Under the pieces are notes generated by a model that saw nothing but the letters and a program-made list of their open reading frames with translations, did not search any database and was not told where the DNA came from. 64,000 nucleotides of DNA, taken from Pohlia nutans. Taxonomy: Eukaryota > Streptophyta > Bryopsida > Bryales > Mniaceae. Below are positions 11,742-22,900 of this stretch, in pieces (positions within the stretch are counted from its first letter, which is position 1; each line of letters opens with the position of its first letter). The position numbers and the translations under genes are program-made. The stretch spans positions 14,757,501 to 14,821,500 of the forward strand of contig CM040096.1 in assembly GCA_022496805.1 (NCBI GenBank), written 5' to 3'.

Positions 11742-12030
11742 GCATCAAGAATTTAGGACTTCACTGATTTTTAACGATTTCTGTGCGACATCCGATATTT
11801 CATAGGTTCGTACATTTTTTGCACAGATTCCACTCGGATTTTGCGCTAATTCTGCACTGAATCTGCACGGCTTTTACATTCACTCTTTTCGTTATCTTAC
11901 ACAGTGTAGAATCAATGTGGAATTAGCGCGAAAGCCGTGCAGAATCCGTGCGAAATATGTACGAACTCACGATATATCGGATGTTGCACGGAAATTGTTA
12001 AAAATTAGTGAAGTCCTAAATTCCTGATGC
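11742..12030. mobile_element. 289-bp fold-back MITE
   Basis: Nearly the whole element is palindromic. Left gcatcaagaatttaggactt pairs with right aagtcctaaattcctgatgc, continuing through cactgatttttaac/gttaaaaattagtg and gacatccgatat/atatcggatgttgc. Inner halves share gcacggctttt/aaagccgtgc. A direct AAGCA occurs beside both ends and could be the target duplication. No coding capacity. Confidence 0.75.
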
Positions 12031-13006
12031 AAGCAATGATTTTTTGTATAAAATGCAAATCATAATTTTTTGTAATCAATTGTTGTTTGGGAATAATTAT
12101 AATCTTCATTGAGAAAATGGCAAGCATTAGGGTTTGATATCATGTTCCTTCTATGATGAATAAACGATTGCTCCATCTCGCAATTGATGTTTTTATTACC
12201 ACTTGACAATAAAAGAAACAATTTAAATGAAATGAGAAATGTTTATCTTAACATCAATATATTCCGTTACTTAGACTAGAATGTTGTTTTTGTTGTTGGC
12301 ATTAAAAAACATGGAAAAACAAAAATAGGAGAATAAGGAATAATGAGACGGGGATATCATGGGAGTAACTTGCGAGGTCCATGGAGAAGCCGTGACGATG
12401 AGGTCAGCATGAAAATTTCTAGGGTTTCGTGAAGTTTATAAAAGCCTCCAATTATCAAGGGCTTGTTGTTTTATTATTTAATTAATTATTTTTTGGGAAT
12501 GTTAATTCTTATTTTTAAAGGTCCTATGTAGTAGTAGTTTTATGAACATATTTCATTTGAAAAGCAATTCATACTTCTTGTAGGTATTTCCAGTTAACGT
12601 GATGGAAAATTGTGTTTTGGATTTGGACAGAGTGTGCTTCATTTTAATCAGTGGTGGACAACGCATAATTGTGTATGCGTAATGGTGTTTGCGATGTGTA
12701 GTATGGCCATTTCAATTCTAACATGGAGCTCTCGAACATCACGGGTGGATGTAAGGAATTTGGGGATTGTGTTTCCATTATATCACTACCACAGACATTT
12801 TCAAAATGATAGCCATGGAATGGGAGGCCGTGCAAGGTCTTGGAGGCTTGGAAACAAAAGGGGGATTCAAGGTGAGGCGCACTCGGATGTACGGATGCCC
12901 GTCCTTGGAGGACATCGACGAAACAAGGATGACATGTACTTGGATTCTTCATTTCAATGTGCTGTTCTTCGCAACTATGGTTTTATTATTGATTTTGAGT
13001 TGTAAG
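12031..13006. other. Flank of the aspartic protease gene; a 5' exon may lie here
   Basis: The protease gene lacks its N-terminus, so its first exon may fall within about 12.6-13.0 kb, where short + strand frames are open (12610-13005, 12767-13012). None shows a recognisable signal peptide or propeptide, so no exon is called. Confidence 0.25.
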
Positions 13007-13128
13007 CACTAATAGAAATGTTGCCTGGATAGACCACATAAGCGTGCCCAAAAAGACCCAGAACTGGTCTAGTTTGTCAAGTGGGGTCTTCTTGTGGGTC
13101 TTTTCTACGGTCGTGATTTTTACTAGTG
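13007..13128. mobile_element. 122-bp CACTA-type MITE with AAG target duplication
   Basis: Starts CACTAATAGAAA and ends TTTTTACTAGTG, the inverted termini of CACTA (CMC/EnSpm) elements. AAG directly flanks it on both sides (13004-13006 and 13129-13131), the 3-bp duplication this superfamily makes. It sits just before exon 1 of the aspartic protease model. Confidence 0.8.
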
Positions 13129-13214
13129 AAGTGAGGATTTGTTTGCAATGTGTTTAGATATGCTCTTTTGAAGCAAACTGATGTATAGGCTTTTTTCCTA
13201 TGCAATTTACACAG

Positions 13215-14640
13215 AGAACCATTCTACATTGAAATGAAATTGGGAGTCCCTCCTGTGAAATACAACTTTCATATCGACACGGGGAGTGCAATAACATGGG
13301 TGTATTGTGCTATTACTCACATTATGTCACAGATTTCGAGTTCGGTGAGTCCTACCGGCCACCTACAAATCTACAATGCTAGCAATGGGCATTGTAACCA
13401 ACTCTATTGTATTAGAAAACTTTAGGGGCAATTTTTTATTTATTATACATTATACAACTTATAATTTATTATTTATTATACAAATTTAGGGGCAATCTAT
13501 TATTAATTATACATTTTAAAAAAGATTTTTTAAATATTTGTCGCTAAAATTTTTTGGGTGTGAAATTCCAAAAAAATCCAGAAAAATAATTGAGTTCCAA
13601 TCATTTTTGCAATCAAAATTTGGACATAAACCATTTAAAATTGAATTACAATGGAATTTTTGGAATTTGGATATTTCAAGATAATTTTTTTTTAAACAAT
13701 GAAATTCTAGTGTATAGTTGAAAAGTACATAATTGTGTTGTTTCTTTATTTTACTTTCATTATATTCATATTACGTAAATTTAAATTTGATTTAAAAATC
13801 AATTACTGTGATAGTGTACAAAAATGCAATAAGGCACATCAAGAATTATGTTTAAGAGATTGTTGACCATAGTGTGCATTAGGACACATAGAGCCTTAGC
13901 AAGTCCTACACCATAGCCAAATATTGGAATGTAAGCTCTTTTCATGTAGAAATTTGAAGTTATCAAAACAATATAGTTGATAGTATGTTCAACAACGATT
14001 TGCAGGGTCCCAATGGATTGTTTGTGCCTGAAGATAATTCTTACATTAATTGTGTAGGGAAAACTGCAACAGCCTGTCAAGAATTTCAAACTTTAAGTAG
14101 TGCAATAAAACCAGCATGCAATACTGTTAACAATTATCAATGCGTATTTGTTGCTCGGTATGGAGATGATTCAAACTATGAAGGTTTGGTTGTGAATGAA
14201 AGCATCACAGTGGCATTAGAAGACAAAAGCGAAAGAAAAACGTTTGGCTTGTTTGGGTATTCACTTGAGCACCTATTATTATTCTCTATAAGAAGAAGGA
14301 TTCATGGTTGTAAAATGACAAATTCAATCAATCATATTGTGAAATATATAATTTAGATGGAGCCAAAATTGTTATCACTGGAATCATGGAAGAACATTAT
14401 ATGAGTTGGCAAAAAAACAAATCATTTTGAAGAAAAGAAACTCCATATAGGACTTACTCAAAAACGCTAAAAAAACATAAGACCTAGTTTGGGCTTCTTG
14501 CAAAATCATCAAATAGTATTATATAGCAAACTTCTTTGTTTAGGCATAGGTTTTACTATTACAAATGAGAGGGATTGATGATAGTAACACTATTGATTGG
14601 GGTGAATTTGTAAGTTAATGAAGCATATAGTAATATATAA

Positions 14641-14696
<56 letters not shown>

Positions 14697-17600
14697 TTAA
14701 AATAAATAGTATTTTGTGTTGTTTTATGATAAATGCCATAATTTGTGCTGTTTTTCAGTTGTGTGGTTGGTAAACAACTAGGAACGAGTATGGAGCTTCT
14801 TCCACTCATTACTGATGGCCTAATTGGTCTTGGAAATTGTAAAGGGACTCTTCTAGATCAATGGACAATGAACAAGGCTATCAAACATCGCGTGCTTGTT
14901 GTTTGTTTGACAAAGAGAGTGCATTGGACTATGCTACCTGGTCCTGCATTGCCCGTAGGCTACATCTCCATGGGTACGGACTTTAAGAAGTTTGACAAAA
15001 GAAAGTCGGTTTGGTCAAAGCTTCATTATGGAACACATCCCAGAAACATGTGCGTTTAATAGTGTATTCAAATTGTCTTCATGTTAAAAGATTGATATTT
15101 TACATTTTACTCAGCTCATCTCTCACGGTCTCCAAATAAACCATGTCAACTAAAATATTTTGAGTCGGTGCTTTGAAAAAAAAAAAATGAGGTTGAACAA
15201 TTGCTAAACATTGAATAAAGAGTCAAAACACTCCATGCGCCAAACTTGGCATGTGTTTACTCCAAGCCGACTAATTGAGTTAAGGGTATGAATTGACCAA
15301 ATATTGGCCAATGAAGATGGAAAGCAAGGTGAGAGATTAAATGGATAGAACTAGGAGAGGGATTGACATCTAAAACGGTTGGGTCTCGCCCAATCCAAAT
15401 CTTGAATATAAATTTCTAGGCTCCCATTTTTTCAATTTCTGAGGTGGTTTTGATGAGACTGTTGGAGATGCTCGTACTACTAGAACCTTGAACTACCAAA
15501 ATAGTTTTCTAAAAGAAAATTTTAATTTGTGTGTTGTCTAGGTATTATTGTATGCATGCTACAAATCTTTTGTCCATAAAGTTTGATAAAAAAGACATTG
15601 TCCTAAGGTCTATCGTGGTTTTTGACACTGGGAGCGATATTTCATACCTGGCTAGAGGAATGTATGGTCCGCTCTTGCTAATGGTGAGTTTTTTCCATTA
15701 TTTTTGGCCACCTATGACATTAAAGTCATTTCTAAAACTATTAGAGGCTGGGGTGTTTGCATGGTACGGTTTGCTAGCTTTTGTGCCGCAATGCACAACT
15801 TAGCAATTTTTAAAAACTTTTTGAAATTGATAAATAGAAATTGGTGCTAGAAGTTATCAATAAATTTGAGAAAATAAGATTTTATTCTATGGTTAATACG
15901 TATATAAATTTAAAAGTTGGTACACTTCATTTTTCATTGTATCATTGCATCATATTTTTATATCAATTTAAAAGTTAGATTTTTAAACAAAATGCACAAC
16001 ATGCACAAATGTCACCTAAAGCCACAATTTTGTACAATCCAAGATTCCCTCAATATGGTGAACCGTACCATGCAATCACCCTGTAAGTGATTAATTTTTT
16101 TTACCATATAATGATTTGATTATTCTAATTAAATATTCTTCATCACATTCATAATTAAATATTCTTCATATCCCAAAGTGATACGGAAATCGTAAACTTG
16201 AGTGGTCATTGAGATACAAAAATGTGCATATGTGAGGTTAGATTATGTATTATAGAACATTCTAAGCTAAAGTGGTAGGGAACAGCTTGACGACTATGCA
16301 ACAAGTAGGGGGTACCTCAAAGTGGTTGATAACGATGAATACTCCTTCGATTACCAAAGAGTATGTTGGAAGCCACCTGCAAATATCTTGGTCTGCATTT
16401 TACTTTTTACTATTCTTAAATAAAATAATTCCATATCTTTCCAAATATTTCACATAGTTTGTTTTGGTTGTAAAATACTAAAATGTCCAGTCTCTTTAAA
16501 ATGTTGCAATGAATAGTATTTGGTAGGGATAGGAAAGACACTCCTTAAAGTATGCTTAATACTTTCGTCAAGATTTAAATTCTGTGAATTTGCTGAAGAA
16601 CATACAAGTTAAATATTTCATTATTATTAAATATGAATAAAAACTTGCAGGCTAAAGCATCGCCAATTCGTGATTTTTCACCTCTTACATTTGCATTTGA
16701 AGGAATATCTAGAGGCCATGTTCAGTATTTGATTGTTCAACCTACAAACTACTTAGTTTGGGATGTAACGACTTTTGCAATTCTAAACGACACTAAATTA
16801 TATTTTGTATACAATTGTATTTTACGTAATAAAATTTGGTAGTATTTAAAATTTAAAATAGGATAGTTGCACACTACAATGTTCCTCTTTTTTAGTCACC
16901 TTTGTAGTTTTTTGACCTTTTGACCTTCTAAACTCTATATAGGATGATTTGATGGTATGAAACTTGTGAAACTATGAAAAGTAAGTAACATATATACCTA
17001 AAAGACAAAATATGATGACAAATTTTGAAAAAGACGTTGCTAAACCAAAGAACCTTTTGCATTTCTTTTGTGTCACATAACTACTTTTTTAAGTATGCAG
17101 ACTATTTGCAACGCTGTTTTTGAATTTTGAACATCAAAACTCCCTAGACATATTTGAGCTAACCGAAAAGAAGCCCATCTAACCTCCCTTGTTGCTCTAC
17201 TTCTAACCTTTCAATTGAACTAAACTTGGGTTGAATAGTGTTGTGTCATAGATTGTCTCCTTGTGGGCCATGGGCTTGGAGCTTTGGTGGAAGGTGTGGG
17301 AGTCATTGCGAAGTGTGGAGAATAATGACAGTGGCTTGCTTTAGATTGTCTCCCAACTCATTATAGACTAGTTTTTGGTCTATTTATATTTCAATATGAG
17401 TTCAAGAGGAATTCAACACGAGTTTGCTAAAACTTTCCTCTTTGGGATGACTTTTCGGTTAACTCTATTGAAGTTTAGTTCTAAAACTTATTTCCGCAAA
17501 TGCTGTTACATAAATATGTTTTAATTGACCTGAACTTAAGATAAACAATTTTTAGCATTTAGGTTTTTTTAGCATGTTAAAGAAGATTAAAGTAATTTTG

Positions 17601-18580
17601 AAATCATTATAGTAATCTAAATAAGATATTACACACGGGCCTCAAATTGGAATTTCAATTTTTTTTTACAAATCACACAATATGAAATTTTCTATTTTAA
17701 TTGTTTTTTTTGGTTAAAAGTATACTTTCATAAATTCATTTTTTTTAATATAAAACCTTCAAACAAAAAAGAAATCTTTAAATTCTATATACATCGATCT
17801 TACCACCACTCATTTTCTTTTAGTTAAAAAGATCACCAATTAGTCTTAATGTGTTCTCAAAAAATAAAATTTGGACAAAAATTCAGATTATGCACTCAAT
17901 TTATAGTTCTTTTGACTTCAAAGAGGAACACTATAGTGTACAAATGCCCAATAGTGATATGGATTTCATGTAAATTATAGGCAATTTAGTTATTTGTTGC
18001 CTTTACTCCAAAGGGAGAAATCAAGCCCAATGGGTTGAAGGCTTAAAAAGTCATGGTATTAAGTGGAGTCGTGTTAAAAGCAATAGTAGCACATTGGCGT
18101 TTATTGTTTCCGATCCAACAATGAACTTCTTATATCTACATATGCTTATAGGAATAGTGACATTCTAAGGTAGTCGAATGTAATCTTTGAAATTTTCAAT
18201 CAATAAAGATTATACCAAAGATTGAAAATTGTATAGAAGAGATTGTATTATGAATTTATATAGAAAGAGAGATGAAAATCATACCTTTCTATTTGGGATA
18301 GAGACACTTGATTGACCATTTCTTTGGATACAAATTGTGATAGAATCAGATGAAGTAGTGGATTATTGGTTGGTTCATTGAAATCCTTATGTATAGTATT
18401 TTCTTACTACATATAGGATCTTTTGGAATTCAATTTAGTGGTTTTAGATTTTTGAATAGCTCACTCAAATTTCAAAAATTTGATTTGATCTAGTTTTTTG
18501 TCTTTGCGTGCAGGCTCATGAGGAAAAGTTGTGTGTAAACATTCTCCAAGATAATGATCAATCAACAAATATTTTTGGAG
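13215..18580 (+). CDS. Pepsin-like (A1) aspartic protease, incomplete at both ends
   Basis: Six exons join in phase: 13215-13344, 14006-14256, 14759-15049, 15542-15683, 16651-16764 and 18514-18580. Landmarks in order: FYIEMKLGVPP then first catalytic HIDTGSAITWVYC; flap-region RYGDDSNYEGL; FGCVVG rebuilt across the GG|T junction; DGLIGLGNCKG; GYISMGTDF; second catalytic VFDTGSDISYL; LTFAFEG and PTNYLVWD; LCVNILQ...TNIFGG. No stop interrupts these exons. The signal/propeptide exon and the final exon were not found. The stretch between the second catalytic motif and LTFAF is shorter than usual, so an exon there may be missing or lost. The gene may be functional or a recent pseudogene. Introns hold an (AT)n tract, a hAT-like MITE and a family C remnant. 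Confidence 0.72.
14360..14490 (+). mobile_element. Family C TTAA-element remnant in a protease intron
   Basis: A degenerate match to the interiors of 37852-38085 and 57465-57702 (ggagccaaaattgttatcac..., tactcaaaaacgctaaaaaa, cataagacctagtttgggc). The TTAA/CCCCTAA ends are gone. Confidence 0.5.
14646..14694. repeat. (AT)n microsatellite
   Basis: About 24 perfect AT units within the intron between protease exons 2 and 3. Confidence 0.95.
15748..16083. mobile_element. hAT-like MITE in a protease intron (CAGGGTGAT ends)
   Basis: Inverted ends: left ctggggtgtttgcatggtac, right gtaccatgcaatcaccctg. The right terminus reads CAGGGTGATTGCATGG when complemented, a hAT-style CAGGG start. No 8-bp target duplication could be seen. 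The terminus resembles the element at 31344-31582. Confidence 0.5.
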
Positions 18581-19962
18581 GTGAGAATTAACTTTTATTA
18601 AACACCTCCAAAAAATTGAAGGATTTCTTGAGAAATTTCTTGAGGAAGTTTTTAATTCATAGTAACATTATTCAATTTTTATTTGCAAGTTTTGATATCT
18701 TCGAGTATTGTGGCTCTTCATAACATCTTGTGCAAAGTTTAAAGTAGAAAGCCATTCATGTAGGTGGAAGGAGAGAAAGGATTCCAAATAAATAAATTAG
18801 ATATGAAGTAAATGCTAGCAATAAATAAATAAATAAATAAATATGTGTATATATATATATGGATATAATAATGATGAATATATCTAATAAATGTGATAAA
18901 TAAGACTATAAAATTGTGAGAGTGAAAGCTTACCCATGCTTTTGTTTACTCTATGAACAAAATTCATTTATAAAATATCTAAATAATACTTCTTTTAGTG
19001 CCACAAGTGGCACAATGTTTTTCATTTAAATAATAAAAGACACCTAAAACAGTTGAAAGTCAGTGGAGTGAATTTCCAACAATGTCAAGGGTACTAGTTA
19101 GATTACTTAGATATGTATCTAATGAAGATGTGATTTGTGTTTATTGATGTTTGTAGCGGACTTAATAAGAGAATACCTATTTATCTATGATATTGAAAAT
19201 CAGAGGGTACAGTGGCAAGCCAATAGTTGTGAATTGAATTAATCAAACGTTCTTGATATACAATTTGCCCAAGATCTATATTAATACATCAAGTCCCATG
19301 CTAGTTATTGAGTTTTGGATATTTTAGAAATGGAGATTTTTAAAGAAGATTGCAGGTATCATTTGAATTTATTGGAAATGCATAAGTTTGTCATTCAAAG
19401 TAGATTGCAAAAGTGAGTGTTGACTCAAAACTGCAAAAACTGCCAATTTTCAAGTTTGCCTTCATTAGAATTTCAATACTTTCTATTGATATCTCATAAC
19501 TCTAATTGTATGATCTTGTTTTTCTTTTGTATTATAGTCTACCCTTCATACAATGACACTTCATAATATGACAATTACATATGGTTATCTTTCCATTCAT
19601 TCTTTTAGGCATGAAAAGCTATGGATTTTATAGATGACAAGTTTTACTATTATTGGGTATCTAAATTATTAGTTAGAAACCTTTCTAAGAGATGGAGACT
19701 TAGCATCTTTGGCAATGATGTAAAAAGCACAAACATACCTCTAGATGTTTGGAAATAATTCCTTTTGACAATTGAGCACGATGTATCCAATACACCATTT
19801 ATCTTAGTAGTGCCCCACAAGTAAAAAAAAAACAAAATGTTGTTTAAGAATATCAATAACTTTGTCCATTGAATTTTATTTTTTCTATCAAAAAAAGGAG
19901 GTTATGGAAAAGTTATTCTAGAATCTGAAAATTTTGAGGAACACGTATTCACCAAAAACACA
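18581..19962. other. AT-rich, no gene recognised; (AAAT)n tract near 18815-18842
   Basis: This is where the last aspartic protease exon should lie, but no YYVVYD/N-x-x-x-G-W-like frame was found. A short AAAT repeat and a (TA)n patch (18849-18860) are present. Confidence 0.4.
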
Positions 19963-20238
19963 CAATTCGCTATTTGTGCACTTGGCCAAGTGCGTTCATT
20001 TCATGAGCAAATCTTGCTTAAATTTTTTTGTGTAAAAGTTCTCTAAAAAAGAACAATTTTGTCGTTCTACAATTACTTTCATTATAAACAAACAATTATT
20101 TAATTTATTTTTTATTCTTATCTTTATCTTTTCTTTTATCTTATCTTTTATCTTTTCTTTTATCTTTTCTTTATCTTGTTTCATTTATCTTATTTCTTTC
20201 TTGTCTTCAATTTCTTTTCCTTCTTGTCTTCCTTCTTG

Positions 20239-20273
<35 letters not shown>

Positions 20274-21140
20274 CATTCCTCTTGTCGCAGCCGCAAACCC
20301 TTCGCCTGCACCAAGGACAAAATACCAAGAAAAAAATAAAAAAATAAAAAAAATAAATAAATAAAAATAAAAAAAAAAATCTTTTCTTTATTGGATTTCG
20401 TCTTCTTTTTTGTTTAGGGCTTATAAACCCTGAAAATAGAAATTTAAAAAAAATAAAAATTTAGGGTCAGCCGGCGGCGGCTGAACCCTAAAAGGCGGAG
20501 GCTGCACCCCAAAATAAAAATAAAAATAAAATAAAAAATAAAATAAATAAATAAAGTTTTTTTTCTATTTTTAGTCTGCTAAGGGCTAGTGGGTGCGCGG
20601 CCGCGCACCCACTCTCTCATTTTCTTTTCTCTTCCTCTCCCTCTCTCCTTCTCTCCTTCTGTCCCTCTATCCCTCTTCTTCTCTCTCCCCTATATATATG
20701 AGGAGAGGGGAGAGGGGAGAGAGAAGAAGAGGGAGAGAGGGAGAGAGAAGAAGAGGGAGAGAGGGAGAGAGAAGAAGAGGGAGAGAGGGAGAGAGAAGAA
20801 GAGGGAGGGAGGGAGAGAAAAGAAGAGGGAGAGAGGGAGAGAGAAGAAGAGGGAGAGAGGGAGAGAGAAGAAGAGGGAGAGAGAAGAGAGGAAGAAAGGA
20901 GAAAATGAGGGAGTGGATGCGCGGCCGCGCACCCACTAGCCCACAACAGACTAAAAATAGAAAAAAAAACTTTTTTATTTTTTTTTATTTTTTTATTTTT
21001 TCTTTTCTTCGGGTGCATGAGTGCATCCTCCGCCGTTTAGGGTTCAGCCGCCGGCGGCTGAACCCTAAATTTTTATTTTTTTTAAATTTCTATTTTCAGT
21101 GTTCATGAGCCCTAAACAAAAAAGAAGACGAAATCAAAAG

Positions 21141-21189
<49 letters not shown>

Positions 21190-21458
21190 AGAAGAAAACA
21201 AGAAGGAAGACAAGAAGGAAAAGAAATTGAAGACAAGAAAGAAATAAGATAAATGAAACAAGATAAAGGAAATATAAAAGAAAAAAGATAAGATAAAGAT
21301 AAGAATAAAAAATAAATTAAATAATTGTTTGTTTACAATGAAAGTAATTGTAAAACGACAAAAATGGTTGTTTTTTAGACAATTTTTTAGACAATTTTTT
21401 TAATGCTTCCGGGGACCAACTGCATGATTATATAGCCAAGTGCGTAAATAGCGAATTG
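19963..21458. mobile_element. 1.5-kb giant fold-back element with central minisatellite
   Basis: Two long arms are inverted copies of each other. Outer ends are caattcgctatttgtgcac (19963) and the complement gtaaatagcgaattg (to 21458). Inward both have tttgtcgtt-tacaattact, cttgtcttcaatttctttt, a poly-T (20241-20273) facing poly-A (21141-21187), the palindrome cagccg[ccgg]cggctgaaccctaa, and gtgcgcggccgcgcacccac. About 170 bp of 24-bp minisatellite separates the arms. No transposase is encoded. The open frames here are repeats. No convincing target duplication beyond a shared CA. A Foldback or long-TIR Mutator derivative are both possible. Confidence 0.75.
20701..20890. repeat. 24-bp minisatellite, about 7 copies
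   Basis: Unit gaagaagagggagagaggga + gaga repeats in the middle of the fold-back element, with one variant unit near 20800. In two frames it reads as REKKRERG octapeptides, which is not evidence of a gene. Confidence 0.9.
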
Positions 21459-21584
21459 CATGTTCAAAATGTTTGTTACAAAGATTAGTCCTGCTCTTGA
21501 TGAATATATTAAAAGTATGGAGGCTATAAATTTGAAGGCTCGTCTGAAGGCTACTGTGCAAGTATCAAATTTTGGCGATCTATA

Positions 21585-21742
21585 CACTAAAAGAAAAGTG
21601 GGATTCTACGACTACAAGTATACGACTGAAATAGTCTAAAAACTAGTCCATAATGACTAATGACAATCATTTTAGTCGGACTAGTTTGTAGACTATTTGA
21701 ATTGTATACTTGTAGTCGTAGAATCCCATATTCCTTCTAGTG
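21585..21742. mobile_element. 158-bp CACTA-type MITE with ATA target duplication
   Basis: Begins CACTAAAAGAAAAG and ends CCTTCTAGTG. Long inverted arms follow: gggattctacgactacaagt and its complement acttgtagtcgtagaatccc. ATA flanks both sides (21582-21584 and 21743-21745). A well preserved non-autonomous CACTA element. Confidence 0.85.
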
Positions 21743-22313
21743 ATATTTGCAGACGAGTGAATTTGAAGTTGTATAATGAAGATCCACTTGAATGTATGTG
21801 CTATTGTGTTAAAGATGCTCATTTTAGTGATTCATGTTATGGATATACAACTTGAGCCTTTTATGTTGTCATTCTTACAAAAGTGCTTGCACAATTAAAT
21901 GTTCCTATATCAACTATGAATCTTGTAAAGAAAGATGGTGAATGATTTAGAACGAGCTTCAAAGCTTTGGACTTTGGTCCCATCATATTGGCCATCTTCA
22001 GCCAATATTTGTAGAAACATACAAAAATAGTTGTATTTGTGTCAGATTCGACCTCAAATGCACTAAATAATGCCACTAAAACAAATAAACAAAAAATGGA
22101 AAAGATATTTTAACAAGAGAGAAAAATTGTTCCTTGAAGAAAATTGGTTTTCTACATGAGTTTCCATGTTGAATTTAAGAAATTCCTGTAAGAATTATGT
22201 CATTCATACAAAAGAGATTATATAGCTTTGTCTAGTTCATATTCATGATCAAAAGCATGCCTTTTCGATAAGATAGCAACATTCATTTAAATTTTCCTTG
22301 ATTCATGTGCTAG

Positions 22314-22900
22314 TTAACCCCTAAAGGACCCGGGTGGTTTTTAATTAGCTTAGCTCTTGTTTTCTTGACTAACTCTTATAACAAGCTCAATTCCTCATTG
22401 GTGTGGGTTAATTTTGACGATCAGCACTGTTGAAATTAAAGAAGACTTATATAGCTTTTGTATGAAAAAAAGATCAACAAAATCGCACAATTTTTGAGAA
22501 AATGCCACCGTTGAGAAGATTGATGGAACTCGTACGGGGTATTTTGTACATATGCTGAAATCGGATTGATCAAAAGTGCTCCAAAAATTCTGAAATTTCT
22601 ACCATGCATAATGATCATCATTTTGAACATGTGCAAAAAAATTCACATAATTTGGAGGTGTGAGGAGAAAGATATGAGGGTCTCAAGTGACTCCCAAATA
22701 GCCTCCTTGCAGCTCAAAAAAATTACCAAAAATTGCACACTTCATGAAATTTTAATCAAGAATTACCCACGGATTCAGCTCTCGAAAAGAACTAGGGTCT
22801 CTTTGTTGCTCACCTTACAATTCATGGCCCAATAACTCGAATTTCCTCACTTTCTAGTTCCAGAAGCCGCGTGGTGGCCTCGTGGTCCTTTAGGGGTTAA
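22314..22900. mobile_element. TTAA/CCCCTAA element, family D (piggyBac-like MITE)
   Basis: 587 bp from TTAA (22314-22317) to TTAA (22897-22900). The ends are CCCCTAAAGGACCCGGGTGG and, complemented, CCCCTAAAGGACCACGAGG: 13 identical terminal bases. No open frame of note. Confidence 0.82.

Noticed and set aside
19996..20184. Lysine-rich open frame (KIKEKIKDKIKEKIK) on the minus strand
   Set aside because: A product of the tctttatctttt simple repeat in the fold-back arm.
20589..21108. Open frames of 116-171 residues with REKKRERG or LSPSLPLLLSP repeats
   Set aside because: Translations of the 24-bp purine minisatellite in the fold-back element; open only because the unit length is a multiple of three.
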